A stretch of 64,000 nt of DNA from Corynebacterium glaucum (GCF_030408855.1 NZ_CP047358.1:2046001-2110000); one strand, 5' to 3'; shown: positions 17,252-31,805, counted from the stretch's first letter. Made by a program: numbers and translations. The notes: generated by a model not told the origin, from the sequence alone.

Positions 17252-17590
17252 GTGCCTGTTCAGAGTGGAAAAGAACCCCTGCTTGTGGGTCTCGGTGCCG
17301 GGCTGGGGGCGCTCGCGCGCTTCCTCATCGTGGCTGCTGTGCCCACCGTCGGCCTCGCCGCCGAGTTCGCGCTCACGCTGGCCATCAACATCGTCGGCAG
17401 TTTCGCCATGGGCGCGCTCAAACCCGGGCCATTTATCGGCGTCGGTTTCCTCGGCGGGTTCACCACCTTCTCCGCGCTCGCCCTTGCGTCGGCGCAGGCG
17501 TCGGCACTCGCCGCGCTGGTGTTCATGGTGCTCAGTTTCGTCGGTTGCGTGTGCGCCTGGCTCGCAGGTGACAGGTTGAGGGGGGCTTAG
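17252..17590 (+). CDS. crcB: fluoride channel subunit CrcB (Fluc), first copy
   Basis: A 112-residue, four-helix Fluc protein that exports fluoride as a dual-topology dimer. Landmarks are GLGALARFL, the pore asparagine in NIVGSF and the phenylalanine box GFLGGFTTFSAL. It has a GTG start. The second subunit follows 4 bp after the stop. Two unlike tandem copies usually build a heterodimer with fixed opposite topologies. I looked for the fluoride riboswitch upstream and saw none. Confidence 0.92.
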   Translation: MPVQSGKEPLLVGLGAGLGALARFLIVAAVPTVGLAAEFALTLAINIVGSFAMGALKPGPFIGVGFLGGFTTFSALALASAQASALAALVFMVLSFVGCVCAWLAGDRLRGA

Positions 17591-17594
17591 GGCC

Positions 17595-17972
17595 ATGCTT
17601 ATCGACGTCTCCGCCAACCCCACCACCCTCATCACCGCTACCGTCGCTGTGTTCCTGGGCGGCGCGCTGGGAGGCCTCGCTCGCTGGGCGCTGTCCCAGA
17701 TCCCCGCTGATCGGGTCGGCACTTTCGCTGCCAACATGGCCGGTGCCACCATTCTGGGATTCGTTGCCGGCGCCCCAGAGGTGTGGCAACTTGCTGCAGG
17801 CGTCGGTTTCGCCGGCGCGCTGTCCACCTGGTCAACCCTGGCCAAGGAGATCGGCGAGCTGATGAATGCCAAGAAGTACGGCGAGGCCACCCGCTACGTG
17901 GCCTGGACCGCGGCGCTCGGCATCGTGAGCGCGTACTTCGGCCTCATGTGGGGTGCGCGCGGCTTCGCTTAG
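17595..17972 (+). CDS. crcB: fluoride channel subunit CrcB (Fluc), second copy
   Basis: 125 residues, four helices, with GGALGGLARWALS and the pore asparagine in NMAGATILG. The phenylalanine box is altered to FAGALSTWSTLAKE, so the central FTTFS of its partner is STWST here. This asymmetry fits a heterodimer in which the two subunits line different pores. It lies in an operon with the first copy. An exact GTCGATAAGC decamer (reverse) covers codons 2-5. Confidence 0.9.
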   Translation: MLIDVSANPTTLITATVAVFLGGALGGLARWALSQIPADRVGTFAANMAGATILGFVAGAPEVWQLAAGVGFAGALSTWSTLAKEIGELMNAKKYGEATRYVAWTAALGIVSAYFGLMWGARGFA

Positions 17973-17996
17973 TCCGCGCTACTGAGTCTGCGCTGG

Positions 17997-20579
17997 TTAA
18001 TCTGCGATCGCGTCCAGCGGCGGCGTCTTCGCCGCCCGGTTCGCCGGCCACAGCGCAGCGATGATGCCCACGATCACACTGCCCAGCAGCATCCAGCCGA
18101 CCAGACTCCATGGGATGACGATGCGGTCGAGCCCTTGGTCCGCGAGCACCGTCAAGAACGCCCACCCGAGGCTCAGACCGAGCACAATGCCCAGCACGGC
18201 GCCGAAGAACGCCATCTGAACGGACTCCAAGATGATCATGATGCGCACCTGGCGGCGGTGGGTGCCCACCGCGCGCAGCATGCCGATCTCCTGGCGGCGC
18301 TCGATCACCGACAGCGTCAGCGTGTTCACAATGCCCAGTACCGCGATCACCACGGCTAAGGACAGCAGGGCGTAGAGGATGAAGAGCATCTGGTCGATCA
18401 GGTCGAGCACTTCGCCGGAGATGTCGTCTTTGGACTGCACCTGAACCACAATGTCGCTCTTCACCGCCTGCTCAAGATTCTTGCGCAGTTGGTCGGAGCT
18501 CACGGTGCCGTCGTTACTCACCCCCAGCATGATGATGTTCACGGTGCCTGGCACGGAAATCTGCTGCGCAACGTCTTCGCTCACCACCACGGCGGTGAGG
18601 ATGGAGGAGTTCTCGAAGATGCCTTCCACCGTCGCCTCGACTACCTCCGGTGAAATGCCGGGAGCTGCGACGGTAACCGTATCCCCCACAGACCAGCCGC
18701 GCGCTTCCGCCCACTCGCGGGGAGCGATGACGGTGCTGCCCTCGAGCGTAGAGGTGCCGTCGACCATGTCCATCGTGATCAGGTCGCTGGGATCGCCGTA
18801 GAGCACTGAAGTGGAGCCGAACTCGCCAACCTGCGCGGAGTACTCGCCGTTGACGGTCAGCGGCGCTTCGGTGTAGGCAGCGACATCGCCCACGCCCTCG
18901 ACCTCCGGGATGCGTTCCATCAGGTTGTTCGGGATCGGGAACGCACCGAGCACCGGCCCAGCCAGCACGTATTCAGCGCTCACCTCGTTCTCCGCCACGT
19001 TGTCAACGGAGTATTTCATCGACGCCCCGAACATGCCGATGATGTTCACCAACGCAATGCCCAGCATGAGCGCGAACGCGGTTGCAGAGGTGCGCCGCGG
19101 ATTGCGCTGCGTGTTGGTGGACGCCAACTTGCCCGCGGTGCCGAACGGCGCGCCGATGATCCTGCCCAACGGCGGCACGATCGGAAGACTCATCGCCGGG
19201 CCGGCAAGGAAGATGCCTGCGATCACCGCCACCGCGGCGATGCCGACCAGCATGGCACGGGACGCGGTACGCCCGTCCACCCACAGCACCCCGCCGAAGG
19301 CCGCAGCAACGCCAAGCGCAATCAGCACACCTCCAATCACCGTGCGCTGCGTCAGCGGCTGCGGGGCGGCCGATTCGCTCGAACGCATCGCCTCGACAGG
19401 CTGCACCTGCCCGGCTTGGCGTGCCGGCGCCCAGGCAGAAAGCATCGTCACAATGACACCGACCACGATGGGCGCCAATGCCGCATCCGTCGAAAAGCCT
19501 AAGCCCCCTGCGGGAAGTGGCATGCCATAAGAACCCATGAGCGACTTGATTGCTGCGACCATGCCCACGCCGGCGCCTATGCCAAGGGCCGAACCAATCA
19601 GGCCGACAATGAACGCCTCCAGCAAGACCGAGCGCGTGATCTGGCCGCGGGAAGCGCCGAGCGCGCGCAGTAACGCGAATTCTTTCGTGCGCTGCGCCAC
19701 GATCATGGAAAAAGTGTTCGCGATCAGGAACGTGCCCACCAGCAGGCCGACCAGGCCGAACGCGATGAGGAAGTAGGAGACGAAGGACAGCGCCTCGCGC
19801 ACGCTTTCCGAAGCCTTCTTCGCAGCCTCCTCACCCGTGCGCACAGAAAGCTCGGGGTAATCACGCATGATCGAGTCGACCAGCCCCTGAGCCCCATTGC
19901 GATCCGAAGCCTTCAGCGTCATGCCGGGAACCGTCTCATCGGCCACATAGAAGTCCAGGTAATCTGACTCAGGGAGCCTAAAACTTAACGACGTCTCCTG
20001 CGTCACCTCATCGTCGTAGAACCCCACCACGTTGACGGTTTGGCGGGCACCGGTATCGACGATGATGAGTTCCTCGCCCAGCTTGATGTCATAGAACTCG
20101 GCGCCGTTGCGGTTGAGAATAGCCTCCGCGGTACCTTCGGTGACCGGGCGCGGAATCGGCGCGCGCCCCTCTACGATCTTGGGGCTCGGGCCGATGGCAT
20201 CTTGGGGCGCGTAGTACAGCGTGGACATCGACATGCCCTGGCGCGTTTGAATCGCCTGTTCATTCGTCCGGGCGGCCACGACGATGACCATCCCCGAGAC
20301 GTTCACCTTTTCGACGCCGCCGCGTTGAGCCAGTTCATCATAGTCCTTGCGCGGCACCGCACTGGCATTGTCACCGGGCTCGACTACCACATCGGCGTTT
20401 TCGTACCGCGTAGCCAGCGCCGAATCGAACGTGCGCTCCAGCATGTTGGTGAACATCATTGATCCCGCAATGAATGCAGTGCCAAGCACCACGGCAAGCA
20501 CCGTCAAGGACAGCCGCAGTTTGTGGGCACTGACGTTACGCAACGAGACCTTCGTCATCGCCCGGGATCCGGCGGCCAT
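17997..20579 (-). CDS. MacB/FtsX-type ABC transporter permease
   Basis: 860 residues with two FtsX-like modules. Each has a large extracellular domain and a three-helix FtsX block (SYFLIAFGLVGLLVGTFLIA and LSLAVVIAVLGIVNTLTLSV), plus the conserved REIGMLRAVG-like segments KEFALLRALGASRGQI and QEIGMLRAVGTHRRQV. Such mechanotransmission ABC proteins export lipoproteins, peptides or antibiotics in Actinobacteria; the substrate is unknown. The ATG shares its first base with the stop of the ATPase gene, so the two are translationally coupled. Confidence 0.9.
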   Translation of the reverse strand: MAAGSRAMTKVSLRNVSAHKLRLSLTVLAVVLGTAFIAGSMMFTNMLERTFDSALATRYENADVVVEPGDNASAVPRKDYDELAQRGGVEKVNVSGMVIVVAARTNEQAIQTRQGMSMSTLYYAPQDAIGPSPKIVEGRAPIPRPVTEGTAEAILNRNGAEFYDIKLGEELIIVDTGARQTVNVVGFYDDEVTQETSLSFRLPESDYLDFYVADETVPGMTLKASDRNGAQGLVDSIMRDYPELSVRTGEEAAKKASESVREALSFVSYFLIAFGLVGLLVGTFLIANTFSMIVAQRTKEFALLRALGASRGQITRSVLLEAFIVGLIGSALGIGAGVGMVAAIKSLMGSYGMPLPAGGLGFSTDAALAPIVVGVIVTMLSAWAPARQAGQVQPVEAMRSSESAAPQPLTQRTVIGGVLIALGVAAAFGGVLWVDGRTASRAMLVGIAAVAVIAGIFLAGPAMSLPIVPPLGRIIGAPFGTAGKLASTNTQRNPRRTSATAFALMLGIALVNIIGMFGASMKYSVDNVAENEVSAEYVLAGPVLGAFPIPNNLMERIPEVEGVGDVAAYTEAPLTVNGEYSAQVGEFGSTSVLYGDPSDLITMDMVDGTSTLEGSTVIAPREWAEARGWSVGDTVTVAAPGISPEVVEATVEGIFENSSILTAVVVSEDVAQQISVPGTVNIIMLGVSNDGTVSSDQLRKNLEQAVKSDIVVQVQSKDDISGEVLDLIDQMLFILYALLSLAVVIAVLGIVNTLTLSVIERRQEIGMLRAVGTHRRQVRIMIILESVQMAFFGAVLGIVLGLSLGWAFLTVLADQGLDRIVIPWSLVGWMLLGSVIVGIIAALWPANRAAKTPPLDAIAD

Positions 20580-21304
20580 CAGCGCTCGATTCCGGCCATG
20601 ACTTTAAGGATCGCATCCATCGTCGGATCCCACATCTCGTTGACAATCTGGCCGTCGCGCAGGAAGACCACGCGGTCTGCATATGATGCCGCCCGAGCGT
20701 CGTGGGTCACGATCACCACGGTTTGTCCATCCAGGTCGACCGCGTGGCGCAGAATACTCAGCACCTCCCGTCCAGCGTTGGAGTCGAGGTTTCCCGTTGG
20801 CTCGTCGCCGAAGATGATCTCGGGTTTACTCACCAGCGCGCGGGCGCACGCCACACGCTGCTGCTGCCCACCCGACAATTCACTCGGACGGTGGGTGAGG
20901 CGGTTTGAGAGACCAAGCCTCTCTGTAATCTCGTCGAACCAGGCCCTATCAATCTTCCTACCGGCGATGTCAGTTGGCAGGGTGATGTTTTCAGCAGCGG
21001 TCAGCGTGGGCACAAGGTTGAAAGATTGAAAGATGAAGCCAAGCCGGTCGCGCCTCAGCTCGGTCAGAGCTCTATCGCTTAACGACGACAGCGCCGTCCC
21101 ACCGATATACGCCTCACCGGAAGTAAACGAGTCGAGCCCGGCCATCGTATGCATGAGGGTGGATTTACCCGACCCAGATGGACCCATGATCGCGGTAAAG
21201 GCCTTGCGGCCGAATTCGACGTTCACCCCATCGAGCGCGGAGACCTGCGTATCGCCCTGACCGTAGGTCTTCACTAGATTCACGGCCCGTGCTGCTGATT
21301 CCAT
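20579..21304 (-). CDS. ABC transporter ATP-binding protein (LolD/MacB-like)
   Basis: 241 residues. Walker A is GPSGSGKST, the signature LSGGQQQR, Walker B IIFGDEPTGNLD and the switch histidine VIVTHD. This is the pattern of ATPases paired with FtsX-type permeases. I chose the ATG at 21304, preceded by GGGAGAAG; the frame is open further upstream but has no support there. It forms an operon with the permease. Confidence 0.93.
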   Translation of the reverse strand: MESAARAVNLVKTYGQGDTQVSALDGVNVEFGRKAFTAIMGPSGSGKSTLMHTMAGLDSFTSGEAYIGGTALSSLSDRALTELRRDRLGFIFQSFNLVPTLTAAENITLPTDIAGRKIDRAWFDEITERLGLSNRLTHRPSELSGGQQQRVACARALVSKPEIIFGDEPTGNLDSNAGREVLSILRHAVDLDGQTVVIVTHDARAASYADRVVFLRDGQIVNEMWDPTMDAILKVMAGIER

Positions 21305-21429
21305 TACTTCTCCCGCTTCTCGCGCCGCGAATCTTTCTACGCCACACCCGCTGCCGGCAAGCACCACGAATACGCTACCTCGAGTTGGTAGATGCCGGTA
21401 TTCGGCAGAACAGATCGGCAATGAAAATG

Positions 21430-21477
21430 CCTGCGACCGGTCGCTCGCCGTGGTGTTGGCGGGTGACCGGTCGCAGG
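21430..21477 (-). terminator. rrn operon terminator
   Basis: A perfect 13-bp inverted repeat CCTGCGACCGGTC / GACCGGTCGCAGG lies about 20 bp past the 3' end of 5S rRNA. In the direction of transcription it is followed by CATTTTCATT. Confidence 0.8.
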
Positions 21478-21497
21478 TGGTTGTTTTGAAGTTGTTG

Positions 21498-21616
21498 GGT
21501 CGGCGGTAACCTACTCTCCCACACCCTCCCGGGTGCAGTACCATCGGCGCGGGCGGGCTTAGCTTCCGGGTTCGGAATGGGTCCGGGCGTTTCCCCGCCG
21601 CTATCAACTACCGACA
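21498..21616 (-). rRNA. rrf: 5S ribosomal RNA
   Basis: About 118 nt, with the terminal stem GTCGG/CCGAC, the conserved CCCATTCCGAACCCGGAAG loop and GATGGTACTGC. It is the last gene of the rrn operon. The ends are estimated from stem pairing. Confidence 0.93.
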
Positions 21617-21759
21617 CATTTGTGGTTGTTGGCCACACACTGTTGTGTCCCCTTGGTTGGGGTCCCCCCTGTTGGTTGGGGTGGTGTGGTGTGTCAGATA
21701 CCGGAGGGTGGACGCGTTGCGGTGCAGGTTTGTTCTGCTGGTTTGTGTTGGTGTTTTGG

Positions 21760-26853
<5,094 letters not shown>

Positions 26854-27466
26854 ACCAAACAATAACTGCCCAGTGCGTGTTTCAGAAGAAACAGGCCGTG
26901 AAAAGCCCAATACCCAACCAAAACAAACCACCCAACACAAAACCGTGCTGGACTGGCTATCCAAAAATTACTCCGTGTCTGCTTGTTGCATCCGACGAGG
27001 AAAAACCAACAAACAACACAGTTTTAAAAAACTACTCGTGAAACCATCACACGCATGATGCTGTGTAGCGTCTCACCAGCACACCAAGGCCCCAATCATT
27101 GGTTCAAGGCCATGGCGACCGGCACACACCAACCACCCCACACAAACAGCTAGGGGCAGCAAGCATCAACCACAAACACACCACACAACGCAAAAGTTCA
27201 CAAACAAAAATGCATAGGCACACTATCGAGTTCTCAAACAACACACGCACACCCCCCAAACAACCCACAACAAAGCAGATCATCCAGCAGGAGACGTAAG
27301 ATTCTTAGTCGTTAGCGCTTGTTTTCCTACCGCTCACGCAATCCTGAAACCACATCCAGGCGGGGCGTTGTCGGTCGCGCTGACTCACATAAACCTACAC
27401 ACACCACCACAACAACACAAACCCGCACCACAACACACGTTTTCGCGCTGTTGAAGGTAATGCAAT
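26854..27466 (-). promoter_or_regulatory. rrn leader and promoter region
   Basis: 613 bp between murA and 16S with no gene. It contains an actinobacterial boxA-like antitermination element and at least one possible promoter (TTGTGT, 17 bp, TAGGTT on the minus strand; 27420-27392). The transcribed strand is G/T-rich, like the internal spacer. Apparent small reading frames here are low-complexity artefacts. Confidence 0.6.
27221..27245 (-). promoter_or_regulatory. boxA-like antitermination element
   Basis: The minus strand reads TTGTTTGAGAACTCGATAGT, which resembles the TTGTTTGAGAACTCAATAG boxA region found in the leader of actinobacterial rrn operons. It lies about 370 bp upstream of 16S. Confidence 0.65.
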
Positions 27467-28726
27467 CTACTCCGCGCCGACACGCTCGATCCTGGCGCCA
27501 AGCGCGGTCAGCTGTTCAACGAACGACGGATATCCGCGATCGATGTGGTAGACGTCGTGCACCGTCGTCACCCCATCCGCCACCAAGCCAGCGAGCACCA
27601 GACCCGCTCCTGCACGGATATCGGACGACCACACGTCTGTGGAAGACAACTCGTCGACTCCCCGGAGCACAACGTGGTGGCCATCCACGTTCGCGTCCGC
27701 GCCGAGACGCAGCATCTCGTCGACAAACCGGAAGCGCGCTTCGAAGACGTTCTCGGTGATCACCGAGACCCCCTCGGCAATTGAAGAGATCGCGATTGCC
27801 ATCGGCTGCAGGTCCGTCGGGAAGCCGGGAAATGGCAGCGTTTGGTAGTCCACGGCTTTGGGACGCTGGTCCATGCGCACGCGGAAGCCGTTGTCGTAAG
27901 TCTCGATGTTCGCGCCCGCCAGCTTCAGCTTCGACAGCGCCAGGTGCAGGTGCCGAGGCGCAACGCCGCCCACGGTGATATCGCCGCGGGTCATTGCTGC
28001 TGCATAGGCCCACGTGCCGGCTACGATGCGGTCACCGACCACGGTGTGTTCAGTCGGATACAGCTTCTCCACTCCGTCGATAGTGATTGTCGACGTGCCT
28101 GCGCCGCCGATGCGCGCACCCATTGAGTTCAACATTTCGCAGAGGTCGACGACCTCGGGCTCGCGAGCCGCGTTGTCCAGCACCGTCTGCCCCTCCGCCA
28201 TCACTGCAGCGGTCACGATGTTCTCCGTGGCGCCCACGGATGGGAAGTCCAGGCTGATCTTTGCTCCGCGCAGGCGCTCAGCTTCGGCGACCACCGCACC
28301 GTGCTCGATGCGGGTGGTTGCCCCGAGCTTTTCCAAACCCGTCTGGTGCATATCCAGCGGGCGCGAGCCGATTGCGTCGCCACCGGGAAGCGCCACGCGC
28401 GCCTCGTTACACCGGGCGACCAGAGGGCCAAGCACCGCGACGGAAGCACGGAATTGGCGGACAGCTTCGAAGTCCGCATTGGGCGAAACGGTGGCCGGGG
28501 TGTGAATGTGCACGGTGGCTCCGTCAATATCCACCTCACACCCGAGACCTACAAGGACCTTGCGCATCAACGGAACGTCCAAGATCTCGGGACAGTTATG
28601 CAATGTGGTCGTGCCTTCGGCGAGAAGCGCCGCGGCCATGAGCTTCAAGACACTGTTTTTTGCGCCGTCAACTTTGACAACGCCTTCGAGTCGAGCACCG
28701 CCAGTGACCAGGAATCGTTCTTTCAC
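27467..28726 (-). CDS. murA: UDP-N-acetylglucosamine 1-carboxyvinyltransferase
   Basis: First committed step of peptidoglycan synthesis: transfer of enolpyruvate from PEP to UDP-GlcNAc in the cytosol. It is 419 residues, starting at a GTG ([14 protein letters not shown]). Landmarks are [19 protein letters not shown], then PSVGATENI and [13 protein letters not shown]. The active-site loop reads [13 protein letters not shown]: residue 117 is Asp where most enzymes have the PEP-attacking, fosfomycin-binding Cys. The same Asp117 exists in Mycobacterium tuberculosis and gives intrinsic fosfomycin resistance. It lies upstream of rrn on the same strand, an order also seen in mycobacteria. Confidence 0.97.
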   Translation of the reverse strand: MKERFLVTGGARLEGVVKVDGAKNSVLKLMAAALLAEGTTTLHNCPEILDVPLMRKVLVGLGCEVDIDGATVHIHTPATVSPNADFEAVRQFRASVAVLGPLVARCNEARVALPGGDAIGSRPLDMHQTGLEKLGATTRIEHGAVVAEAERLRGAKISLDFPSVGATENIVTAAVMAEGQTVLDNAAREPEVVDLCEMLNSMGARIGGAGTSTITIDGVEKLYPTEHTVVGDRIVAGTWAYAAAMTRGDITVGGVAPRHLHLALSKLKLAGANIETYDNGFRVRMDQRPKAVDYQTLPFPGFPTDLQPMAIAISSIAEGVSVITENVFEARFRFVDEMLRLGADANVDGHHVVLRGVDELSSTDVWSSDIRAGAGLVLAGLVADGVTTVHDVYHIDRGYPSFVEQLTALGARIERVGAE

Positions 28727-28765
28727 ATTCCTAACCGTACCCAACTCGCGCTCGCGCGCACCGGA

Positions 28766-29611
28766 TTACGGCAATGCCCCAATGCGACGGGCAGCGTTGA
28801 CCGCCTCGTAGCGTGTGTGGGCGCCGAGTTTGCGCATCACACTGCGCAGATACGACTTCACGGTCTCGGCCCCAATGCCCATTTCCTCGGCGGCCTCGAC
28901 ATTGGTATGACCGAGCGCGACGCAGGAGAGCACATCAAGTTCGCGGGCAGACAGCTTGGTCGACTGCTTTACGCGAACCGGGGAAACCATTTGGTCGCAA
29001 AGCTGCTCGAGTTCCTTGCGCAACGCCTCGTCCTCGACACGGTTAGCCAGCATCCGCAGCTTCGAGTGCGTCGAGCGGACCTGTTCCCACTCCGCGCCGT
29101 TCATCACACGGCCCTGACTAGTGGCCGCCTTCCCGCCGTCCAAGCGTCGCATGGCGGAGTTCACGGCGAGCTCCTGCTCAAGCGTGCGCGCGGTCAACGT
29201 GACCTCTTCGATCACCTTGTCGCCCAGGCGCACCGTTGAGTGCACACCGACGTAGAGCACGCCGCGGATTTCGCGTTGCACGATCACCGGCACCGCAACC
29301 ACAGAGTGCAGGCCCTCGTCCTGGATCGCCTTGTCGTAATCATGGGAAATGACGTTTGCCCGGGTGTAGTCGGAGACACCGACTGCGCGGCGAGTTGCCA
29401 CTACGCGGCCGCCAACGCCCGCCCCTTGTTCAATGATGAGATTCTGCAGTGCGGGGGTACGCAGCCCGATCCACTGGGTGATCTGCAAGCGGTTGTCGGC
29501 CAGCAGCGTTCCGTACATGGCCACCGGGATGCCGGTCGCGGTCTTCAGCGCGGTAAGAGCTGCGCGAATTGCATCGTCATCGTCTTTGACCCGTTGGGCG
29601 TCCACAGTCAT
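28766..29611 (-). CDS. ramA: LuxR-type regulator of acetate metabolism
   Basis: 281 residues. An N-terminal GAF-like sensor domain (GLRTPALQNLIIEQGAGVGG, DEGLHSVVAVPVIVQREIRG) precedes a C-terminal LuxR HTH (KLSARELDVLSCVALGHTNV, then MGIGAETVKSYLRSVMRKLG). The sequence matches my memory of Corynebacterium glutamicum RamA almost throughout, including the ending RYEAVNAARRIGALP. RamA is a global activator of acetate and central-carbon genes and regulates itself. The ATG at 29611 (MTVDAQRVK) was chosen by family alignment. It lies 39 bp upstream of murA. Confidence 0.94.
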   Translation of the reverse strand: MTVDAQRVKDDDDAIRAALTALKTATGIPVAMYGTLLADNRLQITQWIGLRTPALQNLIIEQGAGVGGRVVATRRAVGVSDYTRANVISHDYDKAIQDEGLHSVVAVPVIVQREIRGVLYVGVHSTVRLGDKVIEEVTLTARTLEQELAVNSAMRRLDGGKAATSQGRVMNGAEWEQVRSTHSKLRMLANRVEDEALRKELEQLCDQMVSPVRVKQSTKLSARELDVLSCVALGHTNVEAAEEMGIGAETVKSYLRSVMRKLGAHTRYEAVNAARRIGALP

Positions 29612-29780
29612 ATGGCAAATCATAACCACCGCTTGGGGGTAGCCAAATTTGGCCCCGCCAGCGATAGGGATGTCTGTTGGTGTGGGAATGCCTACACCCT
29701 TGCGTTGCCCCCGTGGGTAGGGCGTGGGGGGAGCCGTCGATAGGCGAAGAAAAAGCCCCAAACCCCCAGGTGAGTACTTG

Positions 29781-29819
29781 TAGACAAATCGGTACAGCGG
29801 GCTTAAACTGTGTTGTCTA
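29781..29819 (+). promoter_or_regulatory. inverted repeat operator candidate upstream of cysK
   Basis: TAGACAA (29781-29787) and TTGTCTA (29813-29819) form a perfect 7-bp inverted repeat with a 25-bp gap, overlapping the probable -35 region; TACACT at 29831-29836 fits a -10. TAGAC/GTCTA half-sites are those of the sulfur regulator McbR, though McbR normally uses a 6-bp gap. Confidence 0.5.
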
Positions 29820-29880
29820 GTGGCAGCCGGTACACTTCTGGATAGGCCCTGAAATTAAAACCCCTAAGGAGCACTAGACC

Positions 29881-30816
29881 ATGGCGAAAATTGCAAACAA
29901 TGTTCTCGACATCGTCGGCGGCACCCCACTTGTTGAGCTGCACGGAATCACCGAGAACTCGAAGGCTCGCGTGCTGGCCAAGCTGGAGTTTTACAACCCA
30001 GCAAACTCGGTGAAGGACCGCATTGGTAAGGCGATCGTCGAGGCCGCGGAGGCTTCCGGCGAGCTCAAGCCGGGCGGCACCATCGTCGAGGCAACCTCGG
30101 GCAACACCGGTATTGCGCTCGCGCTCGCCGGCGCTGCCAAGGGCTACAAGGTCATCCTGACCATGCCGGAGACCATGTCCACAGAGCGACGCGTGGTTCT
30201 GCGTGCTTTCGGTGCGGAGATTGTGCTCACCCCGGGCGCAGCGGGCATGAAGGGCGCTGTGGAGAAGGCAAACGAAATCGTTGCCGAGCAGGAGAACGCG
30301 GTTCTGGCCCGCCAGTTCGAAAACGAGGCGAACCCGCGCATCCACTACACCACCACCGGCCCGGAAATCTGGGAGGACACCGACGGCCAGGTCGACATCC
30401 TCGTCGCGGGCGTGGGCACCGGCGGCACCGTCTCGGGCGCCGGCAAGTTCCTCAAGGAGCAGAACCCGGACCTCAAGGCAGTGGCTGTTGAGCCGGCTGC
30501 CTCCCCCCTGCTGTCCAAGGGCGAGGCTGGCCCGCACAAGATCCAGGGCCTCGGCGCGAACTTCATCCCGGACACCCTCGACCGCTCGATGGTGGACGAG
30601 ATCATCGCAGTGACCAATGAGGACGCAGTCGCCATCTCTCGCGAACTCGCAGTCAAGGACGCGATCCTCGGCGGTATCTCCGCCGGCGCGAACGTGAAGG
30701 CCGCGCTTGAGCTTGCTGCCCGCGAGGAGAACGAGGGCAAGACCATCGTCGTCATCATCCCGGACTTCGGCGAGCGCTACGTCTCCACCCTCCTGTACGA
30801 AGACATCCGCGACTAA
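29881..30816 (+). CDS. cysK: O-acetylserine sulfhydrylase (cysteine synthase A)
   Basis: PLP enzyme that forms L-cysteine from O-acetylserine and sulfide. It is 311 residues. The PLP lysine lies in NPANSVKDRIGK, the substrate loop is EATSGNTGIALA, the phosphate cradle is GVGTGGTVSGAG and the C-terminus has VIIPDFGERYVST. An AAGGAG ribosome site precedes the ATG. The next gene is cysE, whose product supplies the substrate and may form the cysteine synthase complex with it. Confidence 0.97.
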   Translation: MAKIANNVLDIVGGTPLVELHGITENSKARVLAKLEFYNPANSVKDRIGKAIVEAAEASGELKPGGTIVEATSGNTGIALALAGAAKGYKVILTMPETMSTERRVVLRAFGAEIVLTPGAAGMKGAVEKANEIVAEQENAVLARQFENEANPRIHYTTTGPEIWEDTDGQVDILVAGVGTGGTVSGAGKFLKEQNPDLKAVAVEPAASPLLSKGEAGPHKIQGLGANFIPDTLDRSMVDEIIAVTNEDAVAISRELAVKDAILGGISAGANVKAALELAAREENEGKTIVVIIPDFGERYVSTLLYEDIRD

Positions 30817-30841
30817 GAGCATTTCGCTTAACGACGATTGC

Positions 30842-30888
30842 GCCCCCGCTTCCCAGCTTCGAATCTAACCAGCTGGGCGCGGGGGTTT
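30842..30888 (+). terminator. hairpin between cysK and cysE
   Basis: CCCCGC-TT-CCCAGCT pairs with AGCTGGG-C-GCGGGG around a 12-base loop and is followed by TTTCG. It could partly separate the two genes or attenuate cysE. Confidence 0.6.
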
Positions 30889-30907
30889 CGCATGTAAGCT
30901 CACCCGC

Positions 30908-31498
30908 ATGCTGTTTTCGATCATCGCCACTGTCCGCGAGGACCTGGCCAACGCCCGCGAGCACGATCCCGCAGCACGCGGCGACGTGGAGAACGCGATC
31001 GTTTACTCCGGCCTCCACGCGATTTGGATTCACCGCGCCTGCCATGCCATGTGGGTGCGCGGGTGGAAAGCCCCGGCCCGCGTTCTGGCGCAGTTCAACC
31101 GGTTCCTTACCGGCGTTGAGATCCACCCAGGTGCCACCATTGGCCGCCGCTTCTTCATTGACCACGGGATGGGCATCGTGATCGGCGAAACCGCCGAGAT
31201 CGGCGACGGTGTGATGCTCTACCACGGCGTCACCTTGGGCGGGCAGGTGCTCACTCAGACGAAGCGCCACCCCACGATCGGCGACAACGTGACCATTGGC
31301 GCCGGTGCCAAGGTGCTCGGCCCCATCACCATCGGCGCGAACTCAGCCATCGGCGCGAATGCTGTGGTTACGAAAGACGTGCCGGAGAACTCGATTGCGG
31401 TGGGCATCCCTGCCAAGGTGCGCCACCGTAAGTCCGACGAGCAGAAGCACCTGGTTGATCCGGACAACTACGTCGACCCGGGCAGCTACATCATCTAG
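30908..31498 (+). CDS. cysE: serine O-acetyltransferase
   Basis: Transfers acetyl from acetyl-CoA to L-serine, the committed step to cysteine. 196 residues: a helical N-terminus ([16 protein letters not shown]) and then a left-handed beta-helix of hexapeptide repeats, with the catalytic segment [17 protein letters not shown] and the CoA-loop YHGVTLGG. The C-terminus ([13 protein letters not shown]) ends in a hydrophobic pair; a terminal isoleucine is what inserts into the CysK active site in the cysteine synthase complex. It lies 91 bp after cysK. Confidence 0.95.
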   Translation: MLFSIIATVREDLANAREHDPAARGDVENAIVYSGLHAIWIHRACHAMWVRGWKAPARVLAQFNRFLTGVEIHPGATIGRRFFIDHGMGIVIGETAEIGDGVMLYHGVTLGGQVLTQTKRHPTIGDNVTIGAGAKVLGPITIGANSAIGANAVVTKDVPENSIAVGIPAKVRHRKSDEQKHLVDPDNYVDPGSYII

Positions 31499-31520
31499 AT
31501 CAGGTTGTTAAACCACGACG

Positions 31521-31805
31521 CTAGACCAGGTCTTTGTATTCCGGGTTGGCGTCAATGTATGCGGCGACGGCCGAGCACATGGGCACGACGCCCAGGCCCC
31601 GCTCACGGATGTCGTCGAGGGCGAACTTGATGAGTGGCTTCGATAGCCCTTGGCCTCGGAATTTCGGGTCCACCACGGTGTGCGGCAGCACGCGCACGCC
31701 GATGCGGTCGCTATAGGACGCGAATCCGGCCAGCTCACCGTCGATGGTGAGCTCGTACTGCTGGGCGGACTCGTTGATTGCCAAGTCGTAGTTGTTGTTA
31801 GACAT
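31521..31805 (-). CDS. YjdJ-type GNAT N-acetyltransferase
   Basis: A short 94-residue GNAT protein with FASYSDRIGVRVLPHTVVDP, then the acetyl-CoA loop KFRGQGLSKPLIKFAL (Q/RxxGxG/A) and the ending AAYIDANPEYKDLV. Length and pattern match the single-domain YJDJ family, whose substrates are unknown. It is convergent with cysE, with 22 bp between stops. Confidence 0.85.
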   Translation of the reverse strand: MSNNNYDLAINESAQQYELTIDGELAGFASYSDRIGVRVLPHTVVDPKFRGQGLSKPLIKFALDDIRERGLGVVPMCSAVAAYIDANPEYKDLV

